A stretch of 64,000 bases of DNA from Erythrobacter litoralis (GTDB lineage Bacteria; Pseudomonadota; Alphaproteobacteria; Sphingomonadales; Sphingomonadaceae): the NCBI RefSeq assembly GCF_001719165.1, contig NZ_CP017057.1:2232001-2296000 (forward strand), written 5' to 3'. Of the stretch, positions 9,159-18,369 are shown piece by piece. A program made the translations under genes and the position numbers. A model generated the notes under the pieces. It searched no databases and was not told the DNA's origin. It worked only from the letters and a program-made list of their open reading frames with translations. The stretch's first letter is position 1. Every line of letters begins with the position of its first letter.

Positions 9159-10030
9159 ACGCACCCTATCGCCGCTTCGAACCGAGCGTGCAGCCGGTAT
9201 TCGACGACAAGGCCCGGCGCGTCTTCGCCGCGCATTACCCCGAACAGCCGCACCGGCTCGAACACGGCCTTGCCCGCCACCCGCTGCTCGAGATCCCGGC
9301 GCTGGCCGAACTCGCAGCGCGGCTGCCTTCGGCAAGCGTCGAATACAATCGCGGCGACGTTCCCGTGGGGGTCGCGGGCAAGCCCGGCCCGACGGGCCTT
9401 TCGATCACCGAGACCATCCTCAAGATCGCGCGCACGAACAGCTGGGCGGTGCTCAAGAATGTGGAACGCGTGCCCTCCTACGCCGCGCTGTTGCAGGACC
9501 TGCTGGGCGAACTCGCCTCCGAAATCGAGGCGAAGACGGGCGAGGTGATGGACCCGCAGGCCTTCATCTTCATCTCGAGCCCGAATGCGGTGACGCCCTA
9601 TCACTTCGATCCCGAACACAACCTCCTGCTGCAGGTCGCAGGGTCCAAGGTGATGACCCAGTTCCCGGCGGGCGATCCCCGTTTCGCCCCCGACGAGGCG
9701 CACGAACAATACCACCTGGGCGGCCCGCGCGAACTCGAATGGGACGACGCCTTCCTCGAACACGGACTTCAGTTCCCGCTGCGCCCCGGAGAGGCGGTGC
9801 ATGTCCCCGTCATGGCACCCCATTTCGTGCGCAATGGCCCACAAAACTCGGTCTCGCTGTCGATCACCTGGCGTTCCGAATGGAGCCATGGGGAAAGCGA
9901 TGCGCGCTGCTTCAACGGTCTCGTGCGGCGCATCGGGCTTTCTCCGAGGGCGCCCGGCCGCTGGCCGCACCGCGCGCCGGGCAAGGCGCTCGCCTGGCGG
10001 GCATGGCGCAGGCTCTTCGCGCGCGGCTGA
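9155..10030 (+). CDS. Cupin-like/JmjC-type oxygenase candidate
   Basis: A 291-residue protein with a double-stranded beta-helix signature: PYHFDPEHN gives a His-x-Asp iron-binding pair (His150, Asp152) and HVPVMAPHFVRNG offers a distal His (His216 or His223). This matches the Cupin_8/JmjC-like family of Fe(II)/2-oxoglutarate oxygenases, but neither hydroxylase activity nor a target is established by sequence. The C-terminus is very basic (RRIGLSPRAPGRWPHR, ending WRRLFARG), which may aid RNA or membrane binding. ATG 9155 overlaps the GNAT stop (9156-9158) and has GGGAGG (9144-9149) upstream. The acyltransferase plus cupin pairing suggests shared modification of one substrate, which is inference only. 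Confidence 0.75.
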   Translation: MNAPYRRFEPSVQPVFDDKARRVFAAHYPEQPHRLEHGLARHPLLEIPALAELAARLPSASVEYNRGDVPVGVAGKPGPTGLSITETILKIARTNSWAVLKNVERVPSYAALLQDLLGELASEIEAKTGEVMDPQAFIFISSPNAVTPYHFDPEHNLLLQVAGSKVMTQFPAGDPRFAPDEAHEQYHLGGPRELEWDDAFLEHGLQFPLRPGEAVHVPVMAPHFVRNGPQNSVSLSITWRSEWSHGESDARCFNGLVRRIGLSPRAPGRWPHRAPGKALAWRAWRRLFARG

Positions 10031-10076
10031 CGCGCCTGCTTGACCTTGGCGCGCGGGCGCAGCATTGCCCGGCTCC

Positions 10077-11000
10077 ATGAACGACACGCCCTCTCCCGAA
10101 GATCTCGTCGCCGGTCTCGTCCAGCTGCTTCGCGTCGAGAAGCGCGCCGCCGACGTCTATCTCGGCCGCGCGCAGAAAGGCGGCGTCGGCCGGGTGTTCG
10201 GCGGGCAGGTGCTGGCACAGGCGCTGATGGCGGCGCAGGGGTCGATCCCTGCAGGCAAGGTCGCCCATTCGCTCCACGCCTATTTCCTGCGCGGCGGGCG
10301 CGAGGGTTCGGGGATCGAATACCGCATCGCGCGCGATTTCGACGGAAGGAGCTTCGCCAATCGCCGCGTCGTCGCCGCGCAGGAGAACGAGGACGGGTCG
10401 TGTACCCCGATCCTGAACCTCACCGCCAGTTTCCAGACGCCCGAGGACGGCCTCGAACATTGCGACGCGCCGATGCCCGACGTTGCCGGGCCGGAGGAGC
10501 TGAAGCCCGACATCGCAACCCGCCGCGAACTCGCCGAGGCGATGGGCGACCGGCTCGACGAGGCGCAGCGCGCGGTGATGCTGCGTCCGCGCCCGATCGA
10601 GATGCGCACATTGGACCAGCTCCACTGGATGAGCCGCGAGCCACGGAGCCCTCGCGCCCACACCTGGTTTCGCACCGTCGCGGCCCTCCCCGACGACCCG
10701 CTGCTTCACCGCGCGGTGATCACCTATGCGAGCGACTATACGCTGCTGGGCACGAGCGCGCTGCCGCATGGCCTGTCGTGGATGCGGGGCGAACTTGTCG
10801 GCGCGAGCCTCGATCACGCGATCTGGTTCCACCGGGAAGCACGTGCGGACGAATGGCTGCTCTATGCGACCGATGCGCCCTGGTCGGGCGGCGGCCGCGG
10901 CTTCAACCGGGGGCGGATCTTCGACCGCGAGGGGCGGCTGGTGGCAAGCGTCGCTCAGGAGGGCATGATGAGGAAGCGGCGCCCGAAGAAGGGCGAGTAG
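10077..11000 (+). CDS. tesB: Acyl-CoA thioesterase II (TesB)
   Basis: A 307-residue double-hotdog thioesterase that hydrolyses medium- and long-chain acyl-CoA. The family hallmarks are present: GRVFGGQVLAQAL (~38-50), VAHSLHAYFLRGG (~63), and the catalytic set in C-terminal order: Asp in LDHAIWFHR (~244), a Thr/Ser region near YATDAPWSGGGRGFNRG (~265-281), and Gln in VASVAQEGMMR (~297). ATG 10077 gives the usual N-terminus. The gene starts 46 bases after the cupin-like gene and faces the convergent uspA gene across an 80-base gap that shows no clear terminator. Confidence 0.95.
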   Translation: MNDTPSPEDLVAGLVQLLRVEKRAADVYLGRAQKGGVGRVFGGQVLAQALMAAQGSIPAGKVAHSLHAYFLRGGREGSGIEYRIARDFDGRSFANRRVVAAQENEDGSCTPILNLTASFQTPEDGLEHCDAPMPDVAGPEELKPDIATRRELAEAMGDRLDEAQRAVMLRPRPIEMRTLDQLHWMSREPRSPRAHTWFRTVAALPDDPLLHRAVITYASDYTLLGTSALPHGLSWMRGELVGASLDHAIWFHREARADEWLLYATDAPWSGGGRGFNRGRIFDREGRLVASVAQEGMMRKRRPKKGE

Positions 11001-11081
11001 CCCCCCTCCCCGGGCCGCACGCGCGACAGCGCACCCCCGGCGCTGGCGAGGAAGCCGGATCGCGGCTGCGATGCAGATAAG

Positions 11082-11897
11082 CTAATGCGCCAGCAGGATC
11101 GGCAGCTGCGGGTCGGTCAGGCTCCGCCGCGTGACACCGCCCAGCAGCATCTCGGCCAGCCGCGAATGACCGTAGGCACCCATCACCATCCAGCCGCAAT
11201 CGCGCATCTGCGCCGCCGAGAAGAGCGTGTCGGAGATCTTCGCCTCCCCGCGCGGAATCTCGATGATCTCCGACGAAATGCCGTGGCGGCTGAGATATTT
11301 CCCGCCTTCGGTGGGCGGGAAGTCGAACCGCTCGCGCTCGGAATCTTCCGACACGGTGGCGAGATAGACCTTGGAGGCGTGCCTGAGCAGAGGCACCGCG
11401 GCGCGCAGCGCGACGCAGGCCTCGCTCGATCCGTTCCACGCGACCAGCACCGGGCCGCTCACATTCAGCTGCTTGGTCGCCTTGGGCACGACCAGCACCG
11501 GCGCGGGTGCCTTCAGCACCAGTTCGCCGACCATGGCGGACGGCCCGCGCCCTTCCTCGCCGACATCGTTCGGCCCGACGAGGATCACGTCATGCAGCGC
11601 CGATTGTTCGAGCAGGCGCGTCTCGGCCATGCCGTACATGAACCGCCATTCGAACGAGACGCCCTCGTTTTCGAGATCCTTCTCGATCTCGCTGCGCAAT
11701 TCCTCGGCCGCTTCCTTGATCTTGGGCATCGCGGCAGCAAGCGCCGAGCCATAGAAATCGCCCGGCGCGAAGACCTCGTAGCTGACCGCCTGCAGGCAGG
11801 TGATATGGGCGTCGCACGAACGGGCAATGTCGAGCGCGACCTGCATGCGCGCCTCCATGCAGCTGTCGCCTTCGATATGCAGCAGAACCGATTTCAT
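11082..11897 (-). CDS. Universal stress protein with two Usp domains
   Basis: A 271-residue cytoplasmic protein made of two tandem Usp folds. Domain 1 starts KSVLLHIEGDSC; domain 2 starts near residue 150 with GPVLVAWNGSSEA and ends with MVMGAYGHSRLAEMLLGGVT, which carries the Gly-x2-Gly-x9-Gly ATP-binding pattern of UspA-type domains. ATG 11897 was chosen because GGAG lies just upstream on the minus strand; longer in-frame extensions to 12077 would run into the divergent promoter. A near-consensus FNR/FixK box (11952-11965) lies 55 bases upstream of the start, suggesting induction under low oxygen, a common pattern for usp genes in alphaproteobacteria. Confidence 0.9.
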   Translation of the reverse strand: MKSVLLHIEGDSCMEARMQVALDIARSCDAHITCLQAVSYEVFAPGDFYGSALAAAMPKIKEAAEELRSEIEKDLENEGVSFEWRFMYGMAETRLLEQSALHDVILVGPNDVGEEGRGPSAMVGELVLKAPAPVLVVPKATKQLNVSGPVLVAWNGSSEACVALRAAVPLLRHASKVYLATVSEDSERERFDFPPTEGGKYLSRHGISSEIIEIPRGEAKISDTLFSAAQMRDCGWMVMGAYGHSRLAEMLLGGVTRRSLTDPQLPILLAH

Positions 11898-11951
11898 GAG
11901 CCTGTCTCCCTCCAGATGCCCCGCTTGTGCCCCCGCCAGGGGCGCGCTGCC

Positions 11952-11965
11952 TTGACGAAGATCAA
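11952..11965. promoter_or_regulatory. FNR/FixK-type box in the uspA promoter
   Basis: TTGAC-GAAG-ATCAA matches the FNR/FixK consensus TTGAT-N4-ATCAA at nine of ten positions. It lies between the divergent uspA and carotenoid oxygenase genes, 55 bases from the uspA start codon and 93 bases from the other. It probably acts on uspA. Confidence 0.55.
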
Positions 11966-12057
11966 TTTTCACCGCGGACGCCGCGCTTTGCAACACGCAT
12001 CGGCGGCGCTTGCAACCCGTATGCGCTGCGCTAGGCTCGCGCACGAGGAGAGAGCGC

Positions 12058-13548
12058 ATGGAGATCACCCGGCACAAACCCGTCAGGGCCAGCCTGAAAC
12101 CGTCGAACCACCCCTATCTGTCGGGTCCGTGGACCCCATGTCACGAGGAGGTGGACGTTCCCGAACTCGAGGTGATCGAGGGCGAGATCCCGGCCGACAT
12201 GGACGGGATTTACCTGCGCAACACCGAAAACCCGGTGCACCAGCCATTGGGCCGCCACCACCCCTTCGACGGCGATGCGATGATCCATGCCGTCAGCATT
12301 TCGGGCGGCCGCGCGAGCTATCGCAACCGCTTCGTGCGCACCCATTGCTTCGAGGCGGAACAGATCGCCGGGGGCAGCCTGTGGGGCGGGCTGATGGACC
12401 CGCCGGGCACGAGCCTGCGCCCCGGTTACGGCGCGCATGGCGGGCTGAAGGACACCGGCTCGACCGATATCGTGGTCCATGCCGGCATCGCCTATGCGAC
12501 CTTCTACCAGTGCGGCGAGGCGTGGATGGTCGATCCGGTGACGCTGGAGACGCTCGGCAAGGCGCCGTGGGGTCCATTGGACGGCGTATCCGCCCATCCC
12601 AAGGTGGACGAGGAGACGGGCGAGCTCATGTTCTTCAACTATGGAAAGCATCCGCCCTTCATGCATTACGGCGTGGTCGACCGGTCGGGGCGGCTGGTCC
12701 ATTACGTGCCCGTCCCGCTTGCCGGCCCGCGCCTGCCCCACGACATGGCGATCACGAAAAACTGGTCGATCCTCAACGACATGCCACTGTTCTGGGATGA
12801 AAAGCTGCTCGAACGCGGCATCCATGCCGCGCGGCTGCATGAGGGCGTGCCTACCCGCTTCGCCCTGATCCCGCGGCACGGCGAACCCGAGGACATCCGC
12901 TGGTTCGAGGCCGCGCCGACCTACGTGCTGCACTGGACGAACGCGTACGAAGACGGCGACGAGGTCGTGCTCGAGGGCTATTTCCAGGACAAGCCGATGC
13001 CCGACCCGCTCGAGGAAGCGGGCGAATACAGCCACATGATGGCCTATGTCGACGAACACTCCTTCCAGTCCCGCCTGCACCGCTGGCGTTTCAACCTCGC
13101 CACGGGCGAGACGCGGGAAGAGCGATTGTCGGACCGGATCGTCGAATTCGGCATGATCAACCCCGCCTTCGCGATGCGCCCGAGCCGCTATGTCTGGTCG
13201 ACCACCACCAGGCCGGGCTGGTTCCTGTTCAACGGATTCGTCCGCCACGACACCCGGACGGGCGAGGAAGATGTCTACCGCCTGCCCGAAGGCGTCTATG
13301 CCAGCGAAAGCCCGATCGTGCCGAAAAAGGGCGCCACCCGGGAGGACGAGGCCTATCTCGTGACCTTCCTCATCGACGAGAACAGCGGCAGCTCGCACTG
13401 CGCGATTCTCGATGCGGGCGATATCGCGAAGGGGCCGATCTGCCGGATGGCATTGCCGCACAAGATATCAAGCGGGGTTCACTCGACCTGGGTCGAACAC
13501 GACCAACTCGACCGCGCGGCGCAATGGCGGCGCACGGCACTGGCCTGA
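12058..13548 (+). CDS. Carotenoid cleavage oxygenase
   Basis: A 496-residue seven-bladed-propeller iron oxygenase that cleaves carotenoids or apocarotenoids. The four iron-binding histidines are recognisable in order: VSAHPKVDEETG (~183), PHDMAITKNWS (~234), LHWTNAYEDGDEV (~297) and the final SGVHSTWVEHD (~480). The motif DGDAMIHAV near residue 78 and the YLRNTENP block near 55 are typical of the family. ATG 12058 follows GAGGAGAGAG. No signal peptide is seen, so it acts in the cytoplasm or at the inner membrane face. In a carotenoid-rich erythrobacter it would turn over pigments or make an apocarotenoid; it could also be a lignostilbene-type dioxygenase, since the family covers both. Confidence 0.92.
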   Translation: MEITRHKPVRASLKPSNHPYLSGPWTPCHEEVDVPELEVIEGEIPADMDGIYLRNTENPVHQPLGRHHPFDGDAMIHAVSISGGRASYRNRFVRTHCFEAEQIAGGSLWGGLMDPPGTSLRPGYGAHGGLKDTGSTDIVVHAGIAYATFYQCGEAWMVDPVTLETLGKAPWGPLDGVSAHPKVDEETGELMFFNYGKHPPFMHYGVVDRSGRLVHYVPVPLAGPRLPHDMAITKNWSILNDMPLFWDEKLLERGIHAARLHEGVPTRFALIPRHGEPEDIRWFEAAPTYVLHWTNAYEDGDEVVLEGYFQDKPMPDPLEEAGEYSHMMAYVDEHSFQSRLHRWRFNLATGETREERLSDRIVEFGMINPAFAMRPSRYVWSTTTRPGWFLFNGFVRHDTRTGEEDVYRLPEGVYASESPIVPKKGATREDEAYLVTFLIDENSGSSHCAILDAGDIAKGPICRMALPHKISSGVHSTWVEHDQLDRAAQWRRTALA

Positions 13549-13552
13549 GGCG

Positions 13553-13828
13553 TCAGAGCACGCGGAACAACATCGCGGCGCGGACCCATTCTGGCTCTAT
13601 GAAGCCCAGGCCACGCTGCTGATCGCTGTTGATAACCTCGACCGAATAGCGCCCGTTCCGCCCGACGGCGTAGATCTGTCGGACGAGTTCACCATGTTCA
13701 GGGTGTCTCAGCAGGAAGACATCGCCGCGGACATAGGCCGGCTGGCTGCGGAACAACCCGACAGTCCCGCCCGGCAGGATACGGCTCATCTTCTTGCATG
13801 GCACCCATGCCAGCCTGAGGCCGAACAT
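13553..13828 (-). CDS. S26 signal-peptidase-like protein lacking the catalytic dyad
   Basis: A 91-residue protein that lines up with the S26 protease core: VRGDVFLLRHPEHGELVRQI corresponds to the GDVV...P...VKR region and NSDQQRGLGFIEPEWV to the NSxDSRxFG region of signal peptidases and of the nickel-superoxide-dismutase processing protease. The usual GxSMxPTL serine box is replaced by CKKMSRIL and the catalytic Lys position reads Arg-Gln. If this alignment is right it cannot be an active protease. ATG 13828 has GGGAAG upstream. It is convergent with the carotenoid oxygenase (four-base gap). The next 170 bases (13829-13999) hold no gene I can support. Confidence 0.5.
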   Translation of the reverse strand: MFGLRLAWVPCKKMSRILPGGTVGLFRSQPAYVRGDVFLLRHPEHGELVRQIYAVGRNGRYSVEVINSDQQRGLGFIEPEWVRAAMLFRVL

Positions 13829-13999
13829 CGCTCTTCCCGCTTTTATCTTTGTCTCTGGCAAGCCGCCAGTCCGGCTTGCGAGGTGGGCGGATATCCAATC
13901 ATTGCGGATTTCGCAAGTTCGCCTCCCCGTCTCATGCACCGGATTTGTGACGCCGGATTCGTGACGCCGGATTTGGAACGGGCGCACAGCCGGCCCCGC

Positions 14000-14517
14000 G
14001 TCAGCCGCGCTCGGCCTGGCGTGCCCATTCCACCAGCCTTGCAAGGCCCAGCAATTGCTTCGTCGCGGCATCGCTGCGTTCCCGCCCGAGCCGGTCTGCG
14101 ATGCGCCCCGTGACGGCGGCGAGCGGGGCGTAGGCATCGCGGACGGCACGGCACGGCGGGCGGGCGGGCATGGACGATGAGAGCGCGGCGATCGGCCGGA
14201 TCGCTCGCGCGCCGGACGAGGCCGCGCGCCTCCAGCCGGTCGATCAGCGTCGTCACGCTGCCACTGGTAAGGCCAAGCGCCGCGCCGATATCGCGCGGGG
14301 CCTGCGCCCCGCCTTCGACCAGCAGGCGCAGCGCGCGCCAGTCGTTCCGGCCGAGCCCGAGCCGGCCTGCGGCCTCGACATCGAAACGGTCGATCGCGCC
14401 CTGAAGCAGGCGCATGGCGCTGGAAAGGGGAGCTTCCGAAAGAGGGACGTCGGAAAGGGAGGGCTCCGAAAGAGGGGCCTCTGAAATGCGCGCAGCAGGG
14501 GCGAGAGGTTCGGACAT
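14000..14517 (-). pseudogene. MarR-family regulator, frameshifted
   Basis: A winged-helix MarR regulator. The N-terminal part has an odd Ser/Pro/Leu repeat (APLSEPSLSD, PLSEAPLS), then the DNA-binding helices in LGLTSGSVTTLIDRLEARGL and the wing RRASDPADRRALIVHA. After that the frame changes: the continuation AVRDAYAPLAAVTGRIADRL through LVEWARQAERG is read one frame away and stops at 14000-14002. The switch lies in the repetitive GC tract at about 14145-14165, and restoring one base gives a 172-residue protein of normal MarR length. It could be a true mutation or a sequencing error in that repeat. The target genes are unknown. Bases 14518-14631 upstream hold only a small inverted repeat. Confidence 0.8.
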
Positions 14518-14631
14518 TGCTCCGACCCTGACAGCCTTGGCTCGGCAATAAATTCAGGAGAAATGCGTGCATCCGGAGAATCGAGAAGCTCGATTGGCCG
14601 ATTGCTCGACGATCAAGCGATCGCGCGCCTT

Positions 14632-16590
14632 TCAGCCCCCGGCGTGGTAGAAATCGTAGACCGTGCGCGCGACCTTGTCGCTCACGCCTGGCGCGCGGCG
14701 AAGATCTTCTAGGGCGGCGGCGCGGACCTTCGACGCGGTGCCGAAATGGAGCAGCAGCGCGCGCTTTCTTGCCGGGCCGATGCCGGGGATTTCGTCCAGC
14801 GGGCTGGCTGTGATCCCCTTGGACCGCTTCGCCCGGTGTGCGCCGATGACATAGCGGTGGACCTCATCGCGCAGCCGCTGGGCGTAGAACAGGACCGGCG
14901 AATTGGTCGGCAGGGTCTTTTCGCGCCCGTCGGGAAAATGGAACACCTCGCGGCCCTCGCGCCCGTGATGCGGGCCCTTGGCGATGCCGACCACGGGCAC
15001 GTCCTCGGCAAGGCCGAATTCCTCGAGCACGGACATGACGCTCGATAGCTGGCCCTTGCCGCCGTCGATCAGGACGAGGTCGGGCAGCACGGCATGGTGA
15101 CCCTTCGCACCCTCACCCGGCTCCTCCCCGTCGGCGAAGCGGCGGAAGCGGCGGCGCATGACCTCGCGCATCATGCCGAAATCGTCGTTCGACTGCGCCT
15201 CGCGGATGTTGAACTTGCGATATTGCGACTTCTCGAAACCCTCGGGACTGGCGACGATCATCGCGCCGACCGCCTTCGCGCCCTGGATATGGCTGTTATC
15301 GTAGATCTCGATGCGCTGCGGCGGCTCTTCGAGTTCGAGGAATTCGGCAAGCTCGCGGTGGACCTTGGCCTTGGTCCCCGTCTCGGCCAGCCGCCTATCC
15401 AGCGCCTCGACCGCATTGCGGCTCGCCTGCGCCATGAGCTTGCGCCGGTCGCCGCGTTGCGGGATCGAGAGCACGACCTTGCGTTCCGCGAGTTCCGACA
15501 GCGCGGCCTCGATCAGCTCGGCCTCGGGCAGGTCGCGGTCGACGAGGATGGTCGGCGGCGGGGGAACCTCCTCGTAGAATTGCAGCATGACATCGGTCAG
15601 GACTTCGGCCTCTTCGACCTCCTTCACATGGCGCGGGAAGAAGGCGCGGTGGCCCCAGTTCTGCCCGCCGCGAATGAAGAAGGCCTGCACGCAGATCTGC
15701 CCGCCCTTGGCCGCCAGCGCGAAAACGTCGGCATCGCCCACGGCCTTGGCATTGATCGCCTGCGAGCCCTGGATAAAGGTCGCCGCGCGCAGCCGGTCGC
15801 GCAGGATCGCGGCGGTTTCGAAATCGAGGTTCTCCGCCGCCTTCGCCATCTGCTTCTCGAGATCGGCCTGAACCGCGCCCGATTTCCCCGCGAGGAAATC
15901 CTTCGCCTGCCGCACCAGCCCGGCATAATCCTCCTCGGATATGCGTCCGACGCAAGGGGCCGAACAACGCTTGATCTGGTAGAGCAGGCAGGGCCGGTCG
16001 CGATTGTTGAAGAAACTGTCGGTGCAGCTTCTGAGCAGGAACAGTTTCTGCAGCGCGTTCAATGTCGTGTTGACGCTCCCCGCGCTGGCGAAGGGGCCGT
16101 AATAATTGCCCTTCGCCCGGCGCGCGCCGCGATGCTTGTGGATGCGCGGAAAGGTGTGATCGGCACGCAGCAGGATAAAGGGAAAGCTCTTGTCGTCGCG
16201 CAGAAGCACGTTGAAGGGCGGGCGGAACCGCTTGATCAGCTGCGCTTCGAGCAGCAGCGCCTCGGCCTCCGAATTGGTGGTGACGATTTCCATGCTGCGG
16301 GTCTGGCTGACCATCCGCTGGAGCCGCCCGGACAGCGCCTTCCACTGGGTGTAATTCGCCACCCGCGCTTTCAGGCTCCGCGCCTTGCCGACATAGAGCA
16401 CGCCGCCCCTCGCATCGACCATGCGATAGACGCCGGGCACGGGCCGCAGCACCTTCACCATTTCGCGGATCGCCTTCACACCCGCTTCGAGATCGGGCTG
16501 GGCGCGCGCGACCGTGGAGGCCGCGCGGCTTTCATCGAAGCGCTCGGCCCCTCTCGGATCGTGCGGTGTGCCGGCCTCGGTTCGGGACAT
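14632..16590 (-). CDS. uvrC: Excinuclease ABC subunit C (UvrC)
   Basis: A 652-residue nucleotide-excision-repair nuclease that makes the two incisions around UvrB-bound lesions. Domains in order: GIY-YIG nuclease (GVYRMVDARGGVLYVGKARSL, ~52-72), the UvrB-binding UVR helix pair (LEKQMAKAAENLDFETAAILRDRL, ~245), the RNase-H-like nuclease (IEIYDNSHIQGAKAVGAMI, ~425, and DLVLIDGGKGQL, ~510), and a C-terminal tandem helix-hairpin-helix (LDEIPGIGPARKRALL). ATG 16590 is preferred over upstream in-frame starts because the extra residues are not UvrC-like. It stands alone on this strand. The 260 bases upstream (16591-16850) are AT-richer and probably hold divergent promoters for uvrC and the peroxidase gene. 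Confidence 0.96.
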   Translation of the reverse strand: MSRTEAGTPHDPRGAERFDESRAASTVARAQPDLEAGVKAIREMVKVLRPVPGVYRMVDARGGVLYVGKARSLKARVANYTQWKALSGRLQRMVSQTRSMEIVTTNSEAEALLLEAQLIKRFRPPFNVLLRDDKSFPFILLRADHTFPRIHKHRGARRAKGNYYGPFASAGSVNTTLNALQKLFLLRSCTDSFFNNRDRPCLLYQIKRCSAPCVGRISEEDYAGLVRQAKDFLAGKSGAVQADLEKQMAKAAENLDFETAAILRDRLRAATFIQGSQAINAKAVGDADVFALAAKGGQICVQAFFIRGGQNWGHRAFFPRHVKEVEEAEVLTDVMLQFYEEVPPPPTILVDRDLPEAELIEAALSELAERKVVLSIPQRGDRRKLMAQASRNAVEALDRRLAETGTKAKVHRELAEFLELEEPPQRIEIYDNSHIQGAKAVGAMIVASPEGFEKSQYRKFNIREAQSNDDFGMMREVMRRRFRRFADGEEPGEGAKGHHAVLPDLVLIDGGKGQLSSVMSVLEEFGLAEDVPVVGIAKGPHHGREGREVFHFPDGREKTLPTNSPVLFYAQRLRDEVHRYVIGAHRAKRSKGITASPLDEIPGIGPARKRALLLHFGTASKVRAAALEDLRRAPGVSDKVARTVYDFYHAGG

Positions 16591-16850
16591 GGGGTTCGAG
16601 ATAGGGCGCCAGCGTACGGGATGGAAGGTGTCGAGCCGCGATTGCCACAGCGCGCCTTTCGCCAACCGCCCGCCGATCGCCCGCTCTTTTGCGCGCTGGC
16701 ATCGAATTCATGTATTCGTCTCCGAAAATGCACGTAAAGACGCAATAGATTCGCCTTATATTCGGCTTAAGACAAGCTATGTTAAATAAACAGGGAATCG
16801 GGTTGCCTTACTTTTAGTTAACTTCAGTAACTGACAGGGGAGGCAGACAA

Positions 16851-18299
16851 GTGACTACTACAGAACATCATGGCATGAAGCCGCTGGAGGGATTATCGCC
16901 CTTTTGCCGCATGAGCCAATATTCGGCAGGCCAGCGCGACGATCGCTTCGGCCGACTGTTCCCCGAACTCGCCCCGGCCTATACCCGGCCCGAAATCCTC
17001 GAGGCGATCGGAGCGATCGACGGGCCGATGGACGGCAAGAGCCAGGCCGACCGCACCGACAGCGTCGCGGTCGGCCAGGTCTTCTTCGGCCAGTTCGTCG
17101 ATCACGACATCACCCTCGATGCATCGACCACCTTCGACAGCGTCGTCGACAATCCCGGCGAGATCGCCAATGTCCGAACGCCAACGCTCGATCTCGACTG
17201 CATCTACGGGCTCGGCCCGGAGGCGCAGCCCTACCTGTTCAACCAGGACCGCGTGGACGGCAATCCCGGCCCCTTCGCCGGCGTCAAGCTGCTGACGGGG
17301 GCCGACAATCCGGGTCAGGCGGGGATGCCCGACAACGACCTGCTGCGCGCGCCCAATGGCCGCGCGATCATCGGCGACCCGCGCAATGACGAGAACCGGA
17401 TCATCAGCCAGATCCAGCTCGCCATCATCCGGTTCCACAATCTCGTCGCCCAGACGATCCACGACGAGGAGGGTCTCACCGGCCATTCGCTCTACGAAGA
17501 GGCCCGGCGGGTGACCACTTGGCATTACCAATGGGCGGTGGTGCACGATTTCCTCGTCGCGATGTGCGGCCTGCCCGTGGTCGAACGGATTCTCGGCTGC
17601 GGGCGCAAGGTCTATTGCGGCTCCGTCCCCTTCATCCCGGTCGAATTTTCGGTCGCGGCCTATCGTTTCGGCCATTCGATGATCCCGATGAAGATCCAGA
17701 CCCAGAAGGGCGGCGGCAAGTTCGAGCTGTTCGGCACGACGCTGGGTTCCGGTTTCGATCCGCTGAACGATGCGGATGCGGTGGTGGACTGGCACGAACT
17801 TCTCTTCACGCCCGAAAACCGCCAGGTCGAACGGGCGCTCAAGCTCGACACGAAGCTCGCCGGAGACCTGCTCGAACTGCCATTCATCGATCCGCGTGCC
17901 CCGGCGCGGGAGAAGTCGCTTGCCACCCGCAACCTGCTGCGCGGCAACACCTTCCTCCTGCCCGCGGGAGAAAAAATCGCCGAGGCGGTGGGATGCCCGC
18001 AGGCGCAGATCGAAAAGGTGCTCAACAAGGTCGCACAGGTGAACGGCGATCTCGGTCGTGACGGCATCCCGCTGTGGCTCTATCTCCTTGCCGAGGCCGA
18101 GGTGATCGGCCGGGCCGAGAGCAATGGCAGCGACAATGAGGGCGAGGGGCTGGGCCCGGTCGGCGCGACCATCGTCGCCGAGGTCATCATCGGCCTGCTC
18201 GAACTCGACGACCATTCCTTCCTCGGCGCGAACCGCAACTGGTCCCCGCGCGACGAATGGAACACGCTCGGCAAGCTGGTTACCGCGGCCCAACCATGA
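16851..18299 (+). CDS. Animal-type haem peroxidase
   Basis: A 482-residue member of the animal haem peroxidase (An_peroxidase) family, rare in bacteria compared with catalase-peroxidases. The distal His lies in FFGQFVDHDITLD (~80-90), the conserved Asn-Glu block in GDPRNDENRIISQIQ (~177), the calcium/helix region in FHNLVAQTIHDEEG, and the proximal haem His in VAAYRFGHSMIPM (~275). No signal peptide or membrane segment is seen, so it may be cytoplasmic or exported by a type I route. The start is GTG 16851, seven bases after AGGGGAGG. It is followed by a strong intrinsic terminator at 18370-18422, indicating a single-gene transcript. Its physiological substrate is unknown. Confidence 0.92.
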   Translation: MTTTEHHGMKPLEGLSPFCRMSQYSAGQRDDRFGRLFPELAPAYTRPEILEAIGAIDGPMDGKSQADRTDSVAVGQVFFGQFVDHDITLDASTTFDSVVDNPGEIANVRTPTLDLDCIYGLGPEAQPYLFNQDRVDGNPGPFAGVKLLTGADNPGQAGMPDNDLLRAPNGRAIIGDPRNDENRIISQIQLAIIRFHNLVAQTIHDEEGLTGHSLYEEARRVTTWHYQWAVVHDFLVAMCGLPVVERILGCGRKVYCGSVPFIPVEFSVAAYRFGHSMIPMKIQTQKGGGKFELFGTTLGSGFDPLNDADAVVDWHELLFTPENRQVERALKLDTKLAGDLLELPFIDPRAPAREKSLATRNLLRGNTFLLPAGEKIAEAVGCPQAQIEKVLNKVAQVNGDLGRDGIPLWLYLLAEAEVIGRAESNGSDNEGEGLGPVGATIVAEVIIGLLELDDHSFLGANRNWSPRDEWNTLGKLVTAAQP

Positions 18300-18369
18300 C
18301 GAAAGGGCCCTGATCGGACCGACTTGCGCGTCGCCTCTGCCAAACGGCCCCGGCTGAGGCGGCGCATCT

